Shown: positions 1 to 9,562 of the stretch, piece by piece
Numbering within the stretch: position 1 is the stretch's first letter
Layout of the letters: each line of letters starts with the position of its first letter
Source of the DNA: an uncultured Burkholderiales bacterium
Lineage (GTDB): Bacteria > Pseudomonadota > Gammaproteobacteria > Burkholderiales > Burkholderiaceae_C
Assembly (NCBI GenBank): GCA_903896615.1
Contig: CAITYM010000082.1
Coordinates: 1 to 51,035, forward strand
Direction: 5' to 3'
Length of the DNA: 51,035 bases
Notes under the pieces: generated by a model
The model's database searches: none
What the model was told of the DNA's origin: nothing
The model's input: only the letters and a program-made list of their open reading frames with translations
Position numbers and translations under genes: made by a program

Positions 1-255
1 CATAGATAAATCATTTAGATCTTTTTCAAAATGCGGATCTATGTACAAGCTCTCTGAGTGGTTGTTGTTTTGATCTTGGCTATGACCGTATCCGTGGTCC
101 TCTAAATGTTGATACTGGCCGTGTTCATGATCAAAGGAGTCAGAGTACTCTTCGGTGTGTTCAGCGTTATTTTCGTTTGGCGCAACGCTTGCCCATCCAG
201 AATCAGGATCGTATTGTTTTAGGCCCTTAAACGCCAGGAATTTATCTTCTGCCAT
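1..255 (-). CDS. small polar His/Asp/Glu/Asn-rich protein, 3' end outside window
   Basis: I do not recognise this gene. An ATG at 253-255 opens a frame of 85 codons with no stop before the window edge, so the C-terminus is missing. It starts MAEDKFLAFKGLKQYDPDSG and then becomes strongly hydrophilic, rich in His, Glu, Asp, Asn and Gln, with no hydrophobic segment, so it is probably cytoplasmic and partly disordered. It begins 12 bases after the stop of the ParA-like gene on the same strand, with an AGGA-type ribosome site just upstream, so the two are very likely co-transcribed. A partner or cargo of the ATPase is a reasonable guess. A BcsQ-type cellulose context was considered, but nothing in the visible sequence shows it. 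Confidence 0.6.
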   Translation of the reverse strand, partial: MAEDKFLAFKGLKQYDPDSGWASVAPNENNAEHTEEYSDSFDHEHGQYQHLEDHGYGHSQDQNNNHSESLYIDPHFEKDLNDLSM

Positions 256-267
256 GACAAGTCCTGC

Positions 268-1212
268 TTAAAATTTTGCGGAAGTGGTGCCCCGAGACAT
301 CCGTTTGATGAACTCAGGGATACCAAGGGAAGACATTGATTTAGATGTATCAGTTGCTGGAGTCGTTTGTTGCTCGGCTTCGGCTAATTTGCGTTGTCGG
401 TGTCTACCCAAAATTGAGTACTGCGCAGAGCTTAATACCCCATCGAGTAAGCTAGAGCGGAGCGCAGTAGCACTTGCAAATCGGTCTGAGCTGGTTGCAT
501 GAATGTTTGATGCTACTGCTGCAGTTTTGGAGGCTTGATTGTTTTGAGCCATGCGCATCTCACGCGCAGCACAAACTGCTTGAGCAAACTGCAGGAACGA
601 GAATCCACAAACGTCCTCTGAGTCCATCAAGAAGCCCCTTTCATACAAGTCTCGCGCGGTTTGCGATTCTTGAACTGGCGGGGCCAACATGAAGCTGACG
701 GGAAAACGCTGTTTGGTAAAGATGTTAGACGCCAACTGCTCGGGGAGGACGCGCGTTGGACAAACCAATAACATGGGGCGCCTTGCAGCTGCAGAGTCAA
801 AGACCCAACGGTTGCGGCTTAAGAATCCAGAAGTTGCACCGAGTTCAATTTCAGAGACCGATGTTGGCACCAACACCATGTCGAATTCATACATCAACTC
901 GCCCGCCATCGAGTCTGACCAGGTTAAGTCACAAAGCACGATGTCGCTGGTTTTGGTTGCGTGTCTGAGTTGCAACCTTGCTTCAAAAATGGGTCTGTTG
1001 CCGCCCTGGTCTACTGGCAAGCTTAAGTGTTGCACCACAACACCCACGTTGGGTGCGTGTAGTAACCAATTGCTGGAGGAGCCGTGGGGATCCCAGTCAA
1101 TGAGTGTTGTTTTCAGTTGCATTTGACGACTGAAATACGCAACCAAGTTGGCTGAAAGAGTACTTTTACCAACGCCACCTTTTTGACTGGTGACTAAAAT
1201 TTTGAATGTCAT
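268..1212 (-). CDS. ParA/MinD-family P-loop ATPase
   Basis: This is a deviant-Walker ATPase of the ParA/MinD/BcsQ superfamily, which uses ATP-dependent dimerisation to position cargo such as DNA, chemoreceptors, polysaccharide machines or pili. The deviant Walker A, KGGVGKST, lies at residues 11-18 with both signature lysines, and the switch motif LIDWDPHGSSS follows near residue 38. The conserved fold ends near residue 230. The remaining 80 residues are polar and Ala/Ser/Thr-rich and end in a basic stretch, an extension not usual for ParA. No ParB gene or parS-like array is visible, so chromosome or plasmid partition is not supported. The co-directional small polar gene downstream is the likely functional partner. 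It is divergent from slpA. Confidence 0.85.
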   Translation of the reverse strand: MTFKILVTSQKGGVGKSTLSANLVAYFSRQMQLKTTLIDWDPHGSSSNWLLHAPNVGVVVQHLSLPVDQGGNRPIFEARLQLRHATKTSDIVLCDLTWSDSMAGELMYEFDMVLVPTSVSEIELGATSGFLSRNRWVFDSAAARRPMLLVCPTRVLPEQLASNIFTKQRFPVSFMLAPPVQESQTARDLYERGFLMDSEDVCGFSFLQFAQAVCAAREMRMAQNNQASKTAAVASNIHATSSDRFASATALRSSLLDGVLSSAQYSILGRHRQRKLAEAEQQTTPATDTSKSMSSLGIPEFIKRMSRGTTSAKF

Positions 1213-1261
1213 GGCAATTAACCTCGAATAACAAGTTTCACCTGCAAGTCCCTGATTTACC

Positions 1262-1287
1262 TTAATAAAAATTCAAATTCTTATTAA
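1262..1287. promoter_or_regulatory. inverted repeat upstream of parA-like gene
   Basis: Perfect 7-base arms TTAATAA and TTATTAA flank a 12-base centre made of two direct copies of AAATTC. The site lies 50 bases in front of the ParA-like start codon, a plausible place for an operator. Arm content is pure A/T, so chance occurrence in this AT-rich stretch is possible. Confidence 0.3.
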
Positions 1288-1505
1288 AATCGACCGCGGG
1301 GAGATGGATGCTAACCGGTTTATAGAATCTGTCAAATGGGTGTTGCAAAATACCCACTAATTTGGGTAAAAAACGATTAATCCGCGGTTATTTTGGGTGG
1401 CGGATGGCGAACCGGGCCATATTTGTTGAAACTGCCCCTTTCTTGAACCTGAGACCTCAAACCATAATTGAGAAGCCGCTTTTACTAAGGGAGCTATTTT
1501 TAAAT

Positions 1506-1536
1506 TTGAGGCTGCTTTTACAATAAGGTGTATAAA
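1506..1536 (+). promoter_or_regulatory. possible sigma-70 promoter of slpA
   Basis: TTGAGG at 1506-1511 and TATAAA at 1531-1536 resemble -35 and -10 boxes, but the 19-base spacing is longer than ideal. The start of transcription would then fall almost at the slpA ATG (1546), and no clear Shine-Dalgarno is visible. If this promoter is real, the mRNA would have a very short or absent leader. Confidence 0.25.
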
Positions 1537-1545
1537 CTCTAGCCT

Positions 1546-2025
1546 ATGAATTTAAATACCCACTCAGCCCCTTCAGACGGGTCTGCCCAACTTGTCAAAG
1601 CGGACTCCTTTTTAACCTTGCATTACCGCCTCTCAGGTGTAAACGGAGATGTCATCAATACCTTCGAAGGTAAACCTGCAACCCTTTCTCTAGGCACTGG
1701 AGAGTTGTCTGCGCCCATGGAGCGTTGTTTGGTTGGAATGACAGAGGGACAAAGGGGAAGCTTTAAATTAGCTGAAGGCGAGGCCTTTGGAACACACAAC
1801 CCAGAAATGGTCCAGTGGGTGAGCCAAAGCTTACTTGATCGCCTTGGCACCCAAGGGGAACAGTACGCAGTAGGGGAGGTCGTTGAGTTTCCTGCCCCTG
1901 AGGGACAAGGTACCTACGCCGGCGTTGTCAAGTCACTCAGAGAGGGTGAGGTTTTGTTTGATTTCAATCACCCACTAGTAGATCAAGCGTTGACGTTTGA
2001 AGTTCTAGTCATTGGCGTGCTCTAA
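1546..2025 (+). CDS. slpA: FKBP-type peptidyl-prolyl isomerase, SlpA/FkpB type
   Basis: The product is a 159-residue cytoplasmic FKBP-type prolyl isomerase with chaperone activity. The FKBP core begins near residue 24 (FLTLHYRL) and is followed by a typical inserted-flap region with the conserved GEAFG segment, which in this family binds unfolded substrates. The chain ends NHPLVDQALTFEVLVIGV, the hallmark N-H-P-L-A-G-like tail of SlpA proteins, here with VDQ instead of AGK. Length and domain order fit SlpA. The gene stands 70 bases before ispH, an arrangement conserved across many proteobacteria (slpA-lytB), which supports the assignment. Confidence 0.92.
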   Translation: MNLNTHSAPSDGSAQLVKADSFLTLHYRLSGVNGDVINTFEGKPATLSLGTGELSAPMERCLVGMTEGQRGSFKLAEGEAFGTHNPEMVQWVSQSLLDRLGTQGEQYAVGEVVEFPAPEGQGTYAGVVKSLREGEVLFDFNHPLVDQALTFEVLVIGVL

Positions 2026-2095
2026 CCCGGTATGGGCGAGTCTTTACTGAAGAACGTTAATTCCGCATAGCTCTTAATTAGATCTTTATTCTTAA

Positions 2096-3061
2096 ATGCC
2101 AAATACATTGCAAACTTCGAGTACGCATGGCCCCCAGGAAGTCATTCTTGCCGAGCCCAGAGGTTTTTGTGCGGGCGTGGACCGTGCGATTGAAATTGTC
2201 GAGCGTGCACTCGAGAAATTTGGCTCTCCCATCTACGTTAGGCACGAGATCGTGCATAACACTTATGTTGTTGCTGATCTTCGCAAAAGAGGTGCAATCT
2301 TCATAGAGTCTTTGGACGATGTCCCTGCGAATGCGACCCTCGTCTTCAGTGCTCACGGTGTTCCCAAATCCGTGGAACATGAAGCAACTCGCCGTGGGTT
2401 TAGAGTCTTTGATGCCACGTGTCCATTGGTCACAAAGGTTCATGTTGAAGTGGCTAAATTGCACAAAGAGGGCTATGAATTCATTATGATCGGCCACAAA
2501 GGCCACCCAGAAGTTGAAGGAACCATGGGGCAATTAGAGGGCGGCATTCATTTGGTTGAGGATGTGCAAGATGTACAGCGTTTAAAGCCGATGCAAACAG
2601 AAAAATTGGCTGTTGTTACTCAAACCACTTTAAGTGTTGATGATGCAAGCGAGATTGCAAACGCAATTGAGGCAAGATATCCGAATGTGAGGCGTCCCAA
2701 GCAACAAGATATTTGCTACGCAACGCAAAATAGGCAAGATGCGGTAAAGATGCTCAGTCCAAAGGTTGATATCGTCGTTGTGGTTGGGAGCCCCACCAGT
2801 TCGAACAGTAACCGTTTGAGGGATGTCGCCTCCAATTTAGGTGCAATAAGTTACATGGTTGACGATGCGTCAGAGCTCAAAGAGGACTGGTTCTTTGGAA
2901 AATCAACGATTGGTTTAACAGCTGGTGCGTCAGCGCCCGATGTCTTAGTTCAAGAGGTGATCAAACGGCTTCGCGAGTTTGGCGTGGTCTCAGTGCGTAA
3001 ATTGGACGGTATTCAAGAGACGTTAAAATTCCCTCTGCCTAAGGGCTTGAGGATAGATTGA
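2096..3061 (+). CDS. ispH: 4-hydroxy-3-methylbut-2-enyl diphosphate reductase IspH
   Basis: IspH (LytB) carries out the last step of the MEP isoprenoid pathway, reducing HMBPP to IPP and DMAPP with a [4Fe-4S] cluster in the cytoplasm. The three cluster cysteines are visible at residue 25 (PRGFCAGV), 109 (DATCPLV) and 207 (ICYATQNRQ). The substrate-binding S-x-N stretch is present in GSPTSSNSNRL. At 321 residues the length is normal, with about 13 extra residues before the first conserved strand compared with the E. coli enzyme. It sits directly downstream of slpA on the same strand and is probably expressed with it. Confidence 0.97.
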   Translation: MPNTLQTSSTHGPQEVILAEPRGFCAGVDRAIEIVERALEKFGSPIYVRHEIVHNTYVVADLRKRGAIFIESLDDVPANATLVFSAHGVPKSVEHEATRRGFRVFDATCPLVTKVHVEVAKLHKEGYEFIMIGHKGHPEVEGTMGQLEGGIHLVEDVQDVQRLKPMQTEKLAVVTQTTLSVDDASEIANAIEARYPNVRRPKQQDICYATQNRQDAVKMLSPKVDIVVVVGSPTSSNSNRLRDVASNLGAISYMVDDASELKEDWFFGKSTIGLTAGASAPDVLVQEVIKRLREFGVVSVRKLDGIQETLKFPLPKGLRID

Positions 3062-3107
3062 TTTGATTCCTTTGATTCCTTTGATTTCATTGATTTCATT
3101 GATTACT
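3062..3107. repeat. 9-base tandem repeat after ispH
   Basis: Immediately after the ispH stop codon there are two exact copies of TTTGATTCC (3062-3079), followed by TTTGATTTCA, TTGATTTCA and TTGATTACT. This makes about five degenerate units of 9-10 bases. The unit looks like slippage-generated sequence. It has no dyad symmetry and I see no gene in it. Confidence 0.7.
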
Positions 3108-3209
3108 GTCTTGTGCTTTTTAATTTTCTCTTAAATTTCGATTTTTTGTACGCCCGGAATTTATGATCTGGATTTTCCAGAGTGCCCTTTATAAACCCCT
3201 TTTTTTTAG

Positions 3210-4535
<1,326 letters not shown>

Positions 4536-4716
4536 AAACTCTTCTAAACTTTGGTCTAGATTAAATTTCATTAAACTGAATCGGTTAAGATGCACACCTA
4601 GACACAACGGGTCAGATTGCTCAGAGGCGAATTGGGTCAATAGTGAACTACTGTTGCACCTATTATTGCCAATCATTGTTACTTGTTGATAATAAATTAT
4701 CTTACTGGGGTTTAGC

Positions 4717-5280
4717 ATGAAGAGAGAAGAAAAGACTTTTAATACATTTAGTTTATGGACTAAGTTAGTTAGACCTGTTGCTGCTTTGGCCCTCGCGGCT
4801 TCAACGGTTTTGGTAGGTTGCTCTACAACTCCCATGCACACAGCAGATACCAGTTCTGCATCCGGTGCGGAGCAAATACCTAACGTTGAACTCCTTGGGC
4901 AATTGCAACTACCCACAGGTGCAAAAATTATCAATGAGCGCACATTGATACTCGGCGCTGGGGACTCCTGGGTTGGGCGCATTACGATGGAGGTTGGTAA
5001 AGATACCAACACAGCTTATTCGTTTTTCATGGAACAGTACCCTAGGCAGGGTTGGAGCTTGGTCTCTGCAGTTCGTGGGGCAAATAGCTTAATTGTTTTT
5101 ACCAAACAAGACAGAAATGCAACTATCGAGATCAGGGACGGCACTCTTGCTGTGAGTGCAACGGCTATATTGACCGTGACTCCGCGCACTACGGCACCCT
5201 CGATTCCACAAGGCGGTGGTTCAGTTACACCTATTGCGCCTATGGCTCCTGGTGCCACAGCGGCACCTGTTCGCAATTAA
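4717..5280 (+). CDS. putative lipoprotein of unknown function
   Basis: A 187-residue protein with a lipoprotein signal: a basic N-terminus, a hydrophobic stretch (about 20-33) and a lipobox LVGC with the lipidation cysteine at residue 35. The mature part is about 150 residues. It has a central compact region (60-135) and a Pro/Ala/Thr-rich tail from about 145 that is probably flexible. Serine rather than aspartate follows the cysteine, so sorting to the outer membrane is likely if Lol rules apply. I do not recognise the family. It stands 181 bases after serS and 79 bases before a glycosyltransferase gene on the same strand. Confidence 0.8.
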   Translation: MKREEKTFNTFSLWTKLVRPVAALALAASTVLVGCSTTPMHTADTSSASGAEQIPNVELLGQLQLPTGAKIINERTLILGAGDSWVGRITMEVGKDTNTAYSFFMEQYPRQGWSLVSAVRGANSLIVFTKQDRNATIEIRDGTLAVSATAILTVTPRTTAPSIPQGGGSVTPIAPMAPGATAAPVRN

Positions 5281-5359
5281 GTCAGAAACTCTTTTGACAT
5301 TAAGCGCTTAACTTAACCGTTCTCCAGCGCCTTAACCACAAGAACTGCAACCAACTAGC

Positions 5360-6550
5360 ATGGCCATTGCTTTTAGACGGGAAGACAAGGTCACCCACAT
5401 AAAACTCTCAGACGTAAATGGTCTAGCAGGTTTTGAAAATACGGATCTTCGCGCTTTTGTAGTATCTGATCAGTACAACTGGCAAATTCCCAAGTTTGTA
5501 CTGAACGGGGGTGAGTTATTTTTCTTAGATGATGCCTACATAGTTCTTCGCTGTATCAAAGCGTTCAATAAATCACCCAAGATAGTGTTCTTGGCACCAA
5601 ATGGGGCGGTGCTATTGGATGAGCCCATTAACTTGGATGGTTCAATGGTTGCCCAAAGTATTGACTTTGCAGGACACACTAATTTTCAGCAGTGGAATAC
5701 AGAGGGTTTTGTAAAGCAAAGAAGAATTGCAGTGTTTGCACACTCATTTAATGAGAGTTTGCACTTAAAAGTATTTTTTGATCACTACGCTCAACTCACA
5801 GACCCTCGCGATATTTATGTAATCGATCACGGTTCTGACACGCTAGAGGCAAGGGAAGTAATACCGAATACGTGCCAGATTATTTATTTACCCAAAACCG
5901 CTCGAGATGATTTCAATATCAAACAGTATTGTGAATATTTTCAACGCTTTTTACTCACCCAGTATGAGTGGGTTATTCATGTTGATATTGACGAAATGCT
6001 CGTTCATGAAAAAGGCATGCAGTACTTTAGAGATCTACTTTTCTCTCAAACTTCTGGGATCGTATTTTTGCCCGAGTTTGGTATTGAGATTTTGCACCAC
6101 CCAAGGGAGGATGCAGAGCTTGTTGGGCATTTAAATATTTGCGCCCAGCGCCAGTACTTCTCTAGGAACGAAAGCTACATTAAGCCTGCTATCGCCTCTG
6201 TCCCTGCATACTGGGGGCCAGGATTTCATTACTGCTTGAACGACTTTAAAACCCAAACGATCCCTGGCTTGTGGCTACTCCATATGAAGCACATCTCAAT
6301 CAAGCAGATGGTTGATCAACGCTTTATTAGACAGACTAACGACTTTAGCTCTCAACAGTTAGGATCATTAAAAAATACGCTGGCACCTCAGAAAATTGAG
6401 GGTCAAGAAGGAATACCGTACATAGACCCTAAGACGGGTGAACACAAGGTTGAAAATAGAGAGCAGTTTGAGCTACGGATTAAGGGCGAAATTGAGAACT
6501 TGTTGAAGAATGCTGAAAAAATACCCGATTGGCTAAAAACCGCAATTTAA
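5360..6550 (+). CDS. glycosyltransferase family 2/92-like protein
   Basis: A 396-residue predicted cytoplasmic protein whose central part resembles the glycosyltransferase 2/92 fold. RRIAVFAHSFNESLHLKVFF (about 121-140) is the typical first strand with the N-E pair, and VIDHGSD is the next element. HVDIDEM (208-213) supplies the D-x-D motif that binds the metal and nucleotide sugar. The first 120 residues form an unrecognised N-terminal domain and the last 60 are charged. No membrane segment is evident. The acceptor and donor cannot be told from sequence. Other glycan genes in the window (manC, fcl and gmd at 29.6-33.5 kb, and the GT41 protein) are too far away to infer a shared pathway. Confidence 0.75.
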   Translation: MAIAFRREDKVTHIKLSDVNGLAGFENTDLRAFVVSDQYNWQIPKFVLNGGELFFLDDAYIVLRCIKAFNKSPKIVFLAPNGAVLLDEPINLDGSMVAQSIDFAGHTNFQQWNTEGFVKQRRIAVFAHSFNESLHLKVFFDHYAQLTDPRDIYVIDHGSDTLEAREVIPNTCQIIYLPKTARDDFNIKQYCEYFQRFLLTQYEWVIHVDIDEMLVHEKGMQYFRDLLFSQTSGIVFLPEFGIEILHHPREDAELVGHLNICAQRQYFSRNESYIKPAIASVPAYWGPGFHYCLNDFKTQTIPGLWLLHMKHISIKQMVDQRFIRQTNDFSSQQLGSLKNTLAPQKIEGQEGIPYIDPKTGEHKVENREQFELRIKGEIENLLKNAEKIPDWLKTAI

Positions 6551-6901
6551 GCTTCTGTAATTAATGCTACTTACGAAGCAAAAACATGAAGTTGATTTCT
6601 GATCTGTAATATCTCTTAGACGTGCCAAGCTGATGGGTCCAAATCAGAGTTTCATTAGCATATTCATTCCACTACAAATAATACCAATCGATACAAAGCT
6701 GAAATACCTACAAGAGAGTTTCTTGCTTGAATCATTCATTCAATGTAGTGCAGTTTTGATTTCCAAGTTCATTTAGAAGCCATGAAAATGTAGCTTGATT
6801 TATCTGGTTCCCACATGGCTGGATGGGCTAATTAAATTTTTCTTCTATCAAGTTCAACCTCTAAGCCCCATCGTGCACTGCGCAGCGGAAGTCCTGTAAT
6901 T
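6551..6901. other. intergenic region between convergent genes, no gene seen
   Basis: These 351 bases lie between the 3' ends of the glycosyltransferase gene and the LprI-domain gene. I see no convincing reading frame. The only regular element is a short dyad at 6727-6743, with arms TTGAAT and ATTCAA around CATTC. No T-tract follows it, so a terminator role is unproven. Confidence 0.5.
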
Positions 6902-7765
6902 TCAGTTAGATAGTTGCTTAATCCTGTCTTGGTAAGCTTTTTCAATACAAGTTTTGTTAGCGCAAGCTCTTTTAGATTTAATCCAGCCAATTTGTTCAGC
7001 TCTCAACTGTTCCTTGTCCTGCGTGCGTGCGCGTGCTGTTTTGTAAAGTTGGCTCATTTGTAGATCCAAATTAGATAACTCTCTATCCTCACAGACCTGG
7101 TGGTCTACGGGTGAAGATGCCTTTAAACAATCAAAACTCGGTGCATATGGGGTGGTATTTGAAGTTGAGCTAGGTTGAGATGCAAGGGGTGCTAAATGCT
7201 CGGTAGGTTGGGGAGGTTTATGAAGGGATGGATAACGAGTTGGTGAATCAATGGAAGCAAATCCGGCTGAGGAAGTTGCAGGGGTATTTAAACTAAATTC
7301 TGGCGAAGTTGTTGGGGTGGATGTTGGTACACCAACTTCCCCAGTTGAGGGTGGAATATTTTTTGGGGTGACTAAGGTTGGGGTCGTAGGAGGAGTTGAA
7401 TTCTCTAGCGAATTATTGATTGATTGGCTATTAGAAGATTCAGGTGAAGTGGAATTGGGAATGGACGTAATTGATGGAGATTGAGCAACAGAGGTGGATT
7501 CATTATTTAATTCATCGACTTTTGGATCTAAATTTACCCTTTCAGAAATAACTTCCTCTTTAGGTTGTTCTTTGAACTTAGTCTGGCTCGTTACGAAAAT
7601 ATATAAAACGCTAATAATTGCAATGATCAAAACTAAAAGAAAAATGACTTCCCTCCAGTTGGACGGTTTTGGTGGAATAGCAGAATGGCATTTGTAACAC
7701 TTTATAGGCCGTGGTCCTTCCCATACTACTATTTGGCGACAAATCCCGCAAGTCAATTTTGACAT
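6902..7765 (-). CDS. zinc-ribbon, single-TM, LprI-domain protein
   Basis: A 287-residue bitopic protein with three parts. The N-terminus is a zinc ribbon (Cys6, Cys9, Cys23, Cys26), expected in the cytoplasm. A single hydrophobic membrane segment spans about 38-59. A long Ser/Thr/Pro/Asn-rich linker (about 65-205) follows. The C-terminal 75 residues match the LprI/YecT-type domain (PF07007-like) with its cysteine pattern: FDCLKASSPVDHQVCEDREL, then the Y-K-x-A region and ACANKTCIEKAYQDRI. LprI domains act in the envelope, some as lysozyme inhibitors. The gene follows the caspase-like gene on the same strand after 144 bases, which suggests co-expression. Linking a cytoplasmic zinc ribbon to a periplasmic LprI domain points to a tether or sensor; that is inference. 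Confidence 0.78.
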   Translation of the reverse strand: MSKLTCGICRQIVVWEGPRPIKCYKCHSAIPPKPSNWREVIFLLVLIIAIISVLYIFVTSQTKFKEQPKEEVISERVNLDPKVDELNNESTSVAQSPSITSIPNSTSPESSNSQSINNSLENSTPPTTPTLVTPKNIPPSTGEVGVPTSTPTTSPEFSLNTPATSSAGFASIDSPTRYPSLHKPPQPTEHLAPLASQPSSTSNTTPYAPSFDCLKASSPVDHQVCEDRELSNLDLQMSQLYKTARARTQDKEQLRAEQIGWIKSKRACANKTCIEKAYQDRIKQLSN

Positions 7766-7909
7766 AAAGCTTTAATCGGTTATTTAATGATTTTCATGTA
7801 AGAGGGATTGAACTCAAAGTATGGTTTGATGGAATTAAATATAACCATTTAAATACGTATCTTTATAAGAGTATTTGAGGTGATTCAAAAAAATACGTCC
7901 TTATTTATT

Positions 7910-9562
7910 TTATTCAATCGTAAGTCTTGCAATTCCGTTTCCAGTCCCAAGAGCCATAACAGCAACCATTCCCCAGTTCCATTTAACAATAAATTGTTTA
8001 TTTTCTGGATCTGCAATCAAAACATTTATGTCTAATTTAGCTGTAACAGGAACTGGGACTAAAGCCAAACAAAAACTACGGGATAAATTCAAATCAACTG
8101 TTTCGTTTAAAAATTCAAGCCTTCCTGATTGTCCTGCGCAATGTATATAGTTCTTTGCTAACCCAAAGAACCTAGCACCTTGCAGCATACTGCCGTCAAA
8201 CGATAGTCCCCCGCTGTTTGTTACTTTAGGATTAGTTAGTTTCATTCCCTCTATAAAATGAGATTGAATAGGAGACAGGGGATTAACAATGGTGATTTTC
8301 ACATCGTCCTTCAAACATTTGTTCGTTTGGATATCAAATTCACAAAGACTAATTTTAGAATTTTGATTTATTGTTTTTAAGGATTCTTTGAGTTTATCAA
8401 TGGACTCGACATTACGTAGCTGTGCCGCCCACTCCTTGTAAGGTACGCATTCATCGTGGCATGTATAAAGTGTATTCAAATCTTTTGTTTCATCCTTCAG
8501 TACTTCTTTGAGATTTTTAAGTGCTACCTCCCAACTGATTGGACGTGACAAATTAGCAGTTGAAGTGCTTGTGACAAGCTCTGTGGCAATTTGCGCAGAT
8601 GGTTGGATTGAAGGTGTTGCTGTCGCTGATGTCGCTGATGAAAGTGGTTGCTCAAGCGTTGAGACAGTTTCAATTGGCGCGTTGAGTTTAGTGGAATCTT
8701 TATCTCTCTTAATTCCCTCGCTGATAGCGAGTAAAGGTAAGTTCGGTTGAATAATCGCATTCGGTGTTGTTGTTGCATTGTTAGTCGGTAGAGAAATAAT
8801 TGAGGTTAAGATTTCAGCTTGAGCATTTGCAACAACAAATTCTTCCCTAATTACTCCCTCAACCCAAGGCTCTTGCTCGCCTTTGCTTGCCTTATAAACG
8901 GCACTCGATGCACGCCTAAACACTACTTCAATTGGAACAGTTGTGTCTTTGGCCGCTTTAAGAAGTTCTTTAGTGAATAATCCATTGCCATCTTCACCAT
9001 CAGAAGCTACGCCGCCGGGGCGAGTTGCATAAAAAACAACAGTAGAGCTGGGTGGATCTACCCTGGCCAAGCCATCGGTAATTTTTATATTTTTTTTATC
9101 CTTAAATGGATTGTCTCGACATGCGTCCAATATCACTACTGCAAGCTTGGGACGGCGTTTTTCAATGGTTGCGAGGATATCTCCTAAATACAGAGAATCG
9201 TCACTTACAGATTCAATGCTATCTATTCTTGTGTCAATAGGTAATAAGTAATTTCTACCATCAAACTGGATTCCGTGCCCCGCATAATAAACGAACAATA
9301 CGCTGTTACGGTTGATTTTCTTTTCGAGTTGCTGTCGTAAAGCAGGAATTTGATTTGTAGACAGATTATTTATTTGTGTCGTTTGAAATCCGTTTGATTT
9401 TAAAAAAACAGCGATAGAGTTTGCATCATTTACTGGGTTTACGAGGGCTACGTTTCCGGGGTAACTGGAGTTGCCAATAACAAATGCAACTCGATCATCT
9501 GGTTGCTGTGCTACCAGCGGACAACAGAAGATTAAAATTACAATGATTAAAAGCTTTTGCAA
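7910..9562 (-). CDS. secreted caspase-like (peptidase C14) protein
   Basis: A 550-residue protein with an N-terminal signal peptide (about 1-18) and a caspase p20-like domain at about 23-245. The catalytic dyad is visible: His96 in VYYAGHG and Cys148 in ILDACRDNP. Bacterial caspase homologues (orthocaspases/metacaspases) usually cut after Arg or Lys. A Ser/Thr/Ala-rich linker follows, then an unrecognised C-terminal region (about 340-550) with several cysteines. The start at 9562 is a TTG: an in-frame TGA lies 30 bases upstream with no ATG between, and there is no clear Shine-Dalgarno. Export of the catalytic domain to the periplasm or beyond is predicted. A second caspase gene lies across the divergent region. 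Confidence 0.85.
   Translation of the reverse strand: MQKLLIIVILIFCCPLVAQQPDDRVAFVIGNSSYPGNVALVNPVNDANSIAVFLKSNGFQTTQINNLSTNQIPALRQQLEKKINRNSVLFVYYAGHGIQFDGRNYLLPIDTRIDSIESVSDDSLYLGDILATIEKRRPKLAVVILDACRDNPFKDKKNIKITDGLARVDPPSSTVVFYATRPGGVASDGEDGNGLFTKELLKAAKDTTVPIEVVFRRASSAVYKASKGEQEPWVEGVIREEFVVANAQAEILTSIISLPTNNATTTPNAIIQPNLPLLAISEGIKRDKDSTKLNAPIETVSTLEQPLSSATSATATPSIQPSAQIATELVTSTSTANLSRPISWEVALKNLKEVLKDETKDLNTLYTCHDECVPYKEWAAQLRNVESIDKLKESLKTINQNSKISLCEFDIQTNKCLKDDVKITIVNPLSPIQSHFIEGMKLTNPKVTNSGGLSFDGSMLQGARFFGLAKNYIHCAGQSGRLEFLNETVDLNLSRSFCLALVPVPVTAKLDINVLIADPENKQFIVKWNWGMVAVMALGTGNGIARLTIE

Larger units (their letters stand above)
1213..1545. other. divergent intergenic region between parA-like gene and slpA
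   Basis: This 333-base spacer separates two divergent genes and must hold both promoters. I see no gene in it. It is AT-rich near the ParA-like gene and contains one clear dyad (1262-1287, listed separately). It also has a weaker TGGGT/ACCCA pair around 1338-1360, and a possible promoter close to slpA. Confidence 0.6.

Noticed and set aside
689-1126. 145-codon plus-strand frame
   Set aside because: It is entirely opposite the ParA-like gene, whose motifs are certain, and has no ribosome site or domain.
268-1212. Chromosome or plasmid partition ParA next to an origin
   Set aside because: No parB, parS-like repeats, dnaA or rep gene is visible in the window.
2078-2533. 151-codon minus-strand frame within ispH
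   Set aside because: Shadow of ispH, which carries all three cluster cysteines.
8508-8778. Overlapping 80- and 84-codon frames inside caspase A
   Set aside because: They lie in the low-complexity Ser/Thr/Ala linker of the caspase gene, where shadow frames are expected; no motif or start signal.
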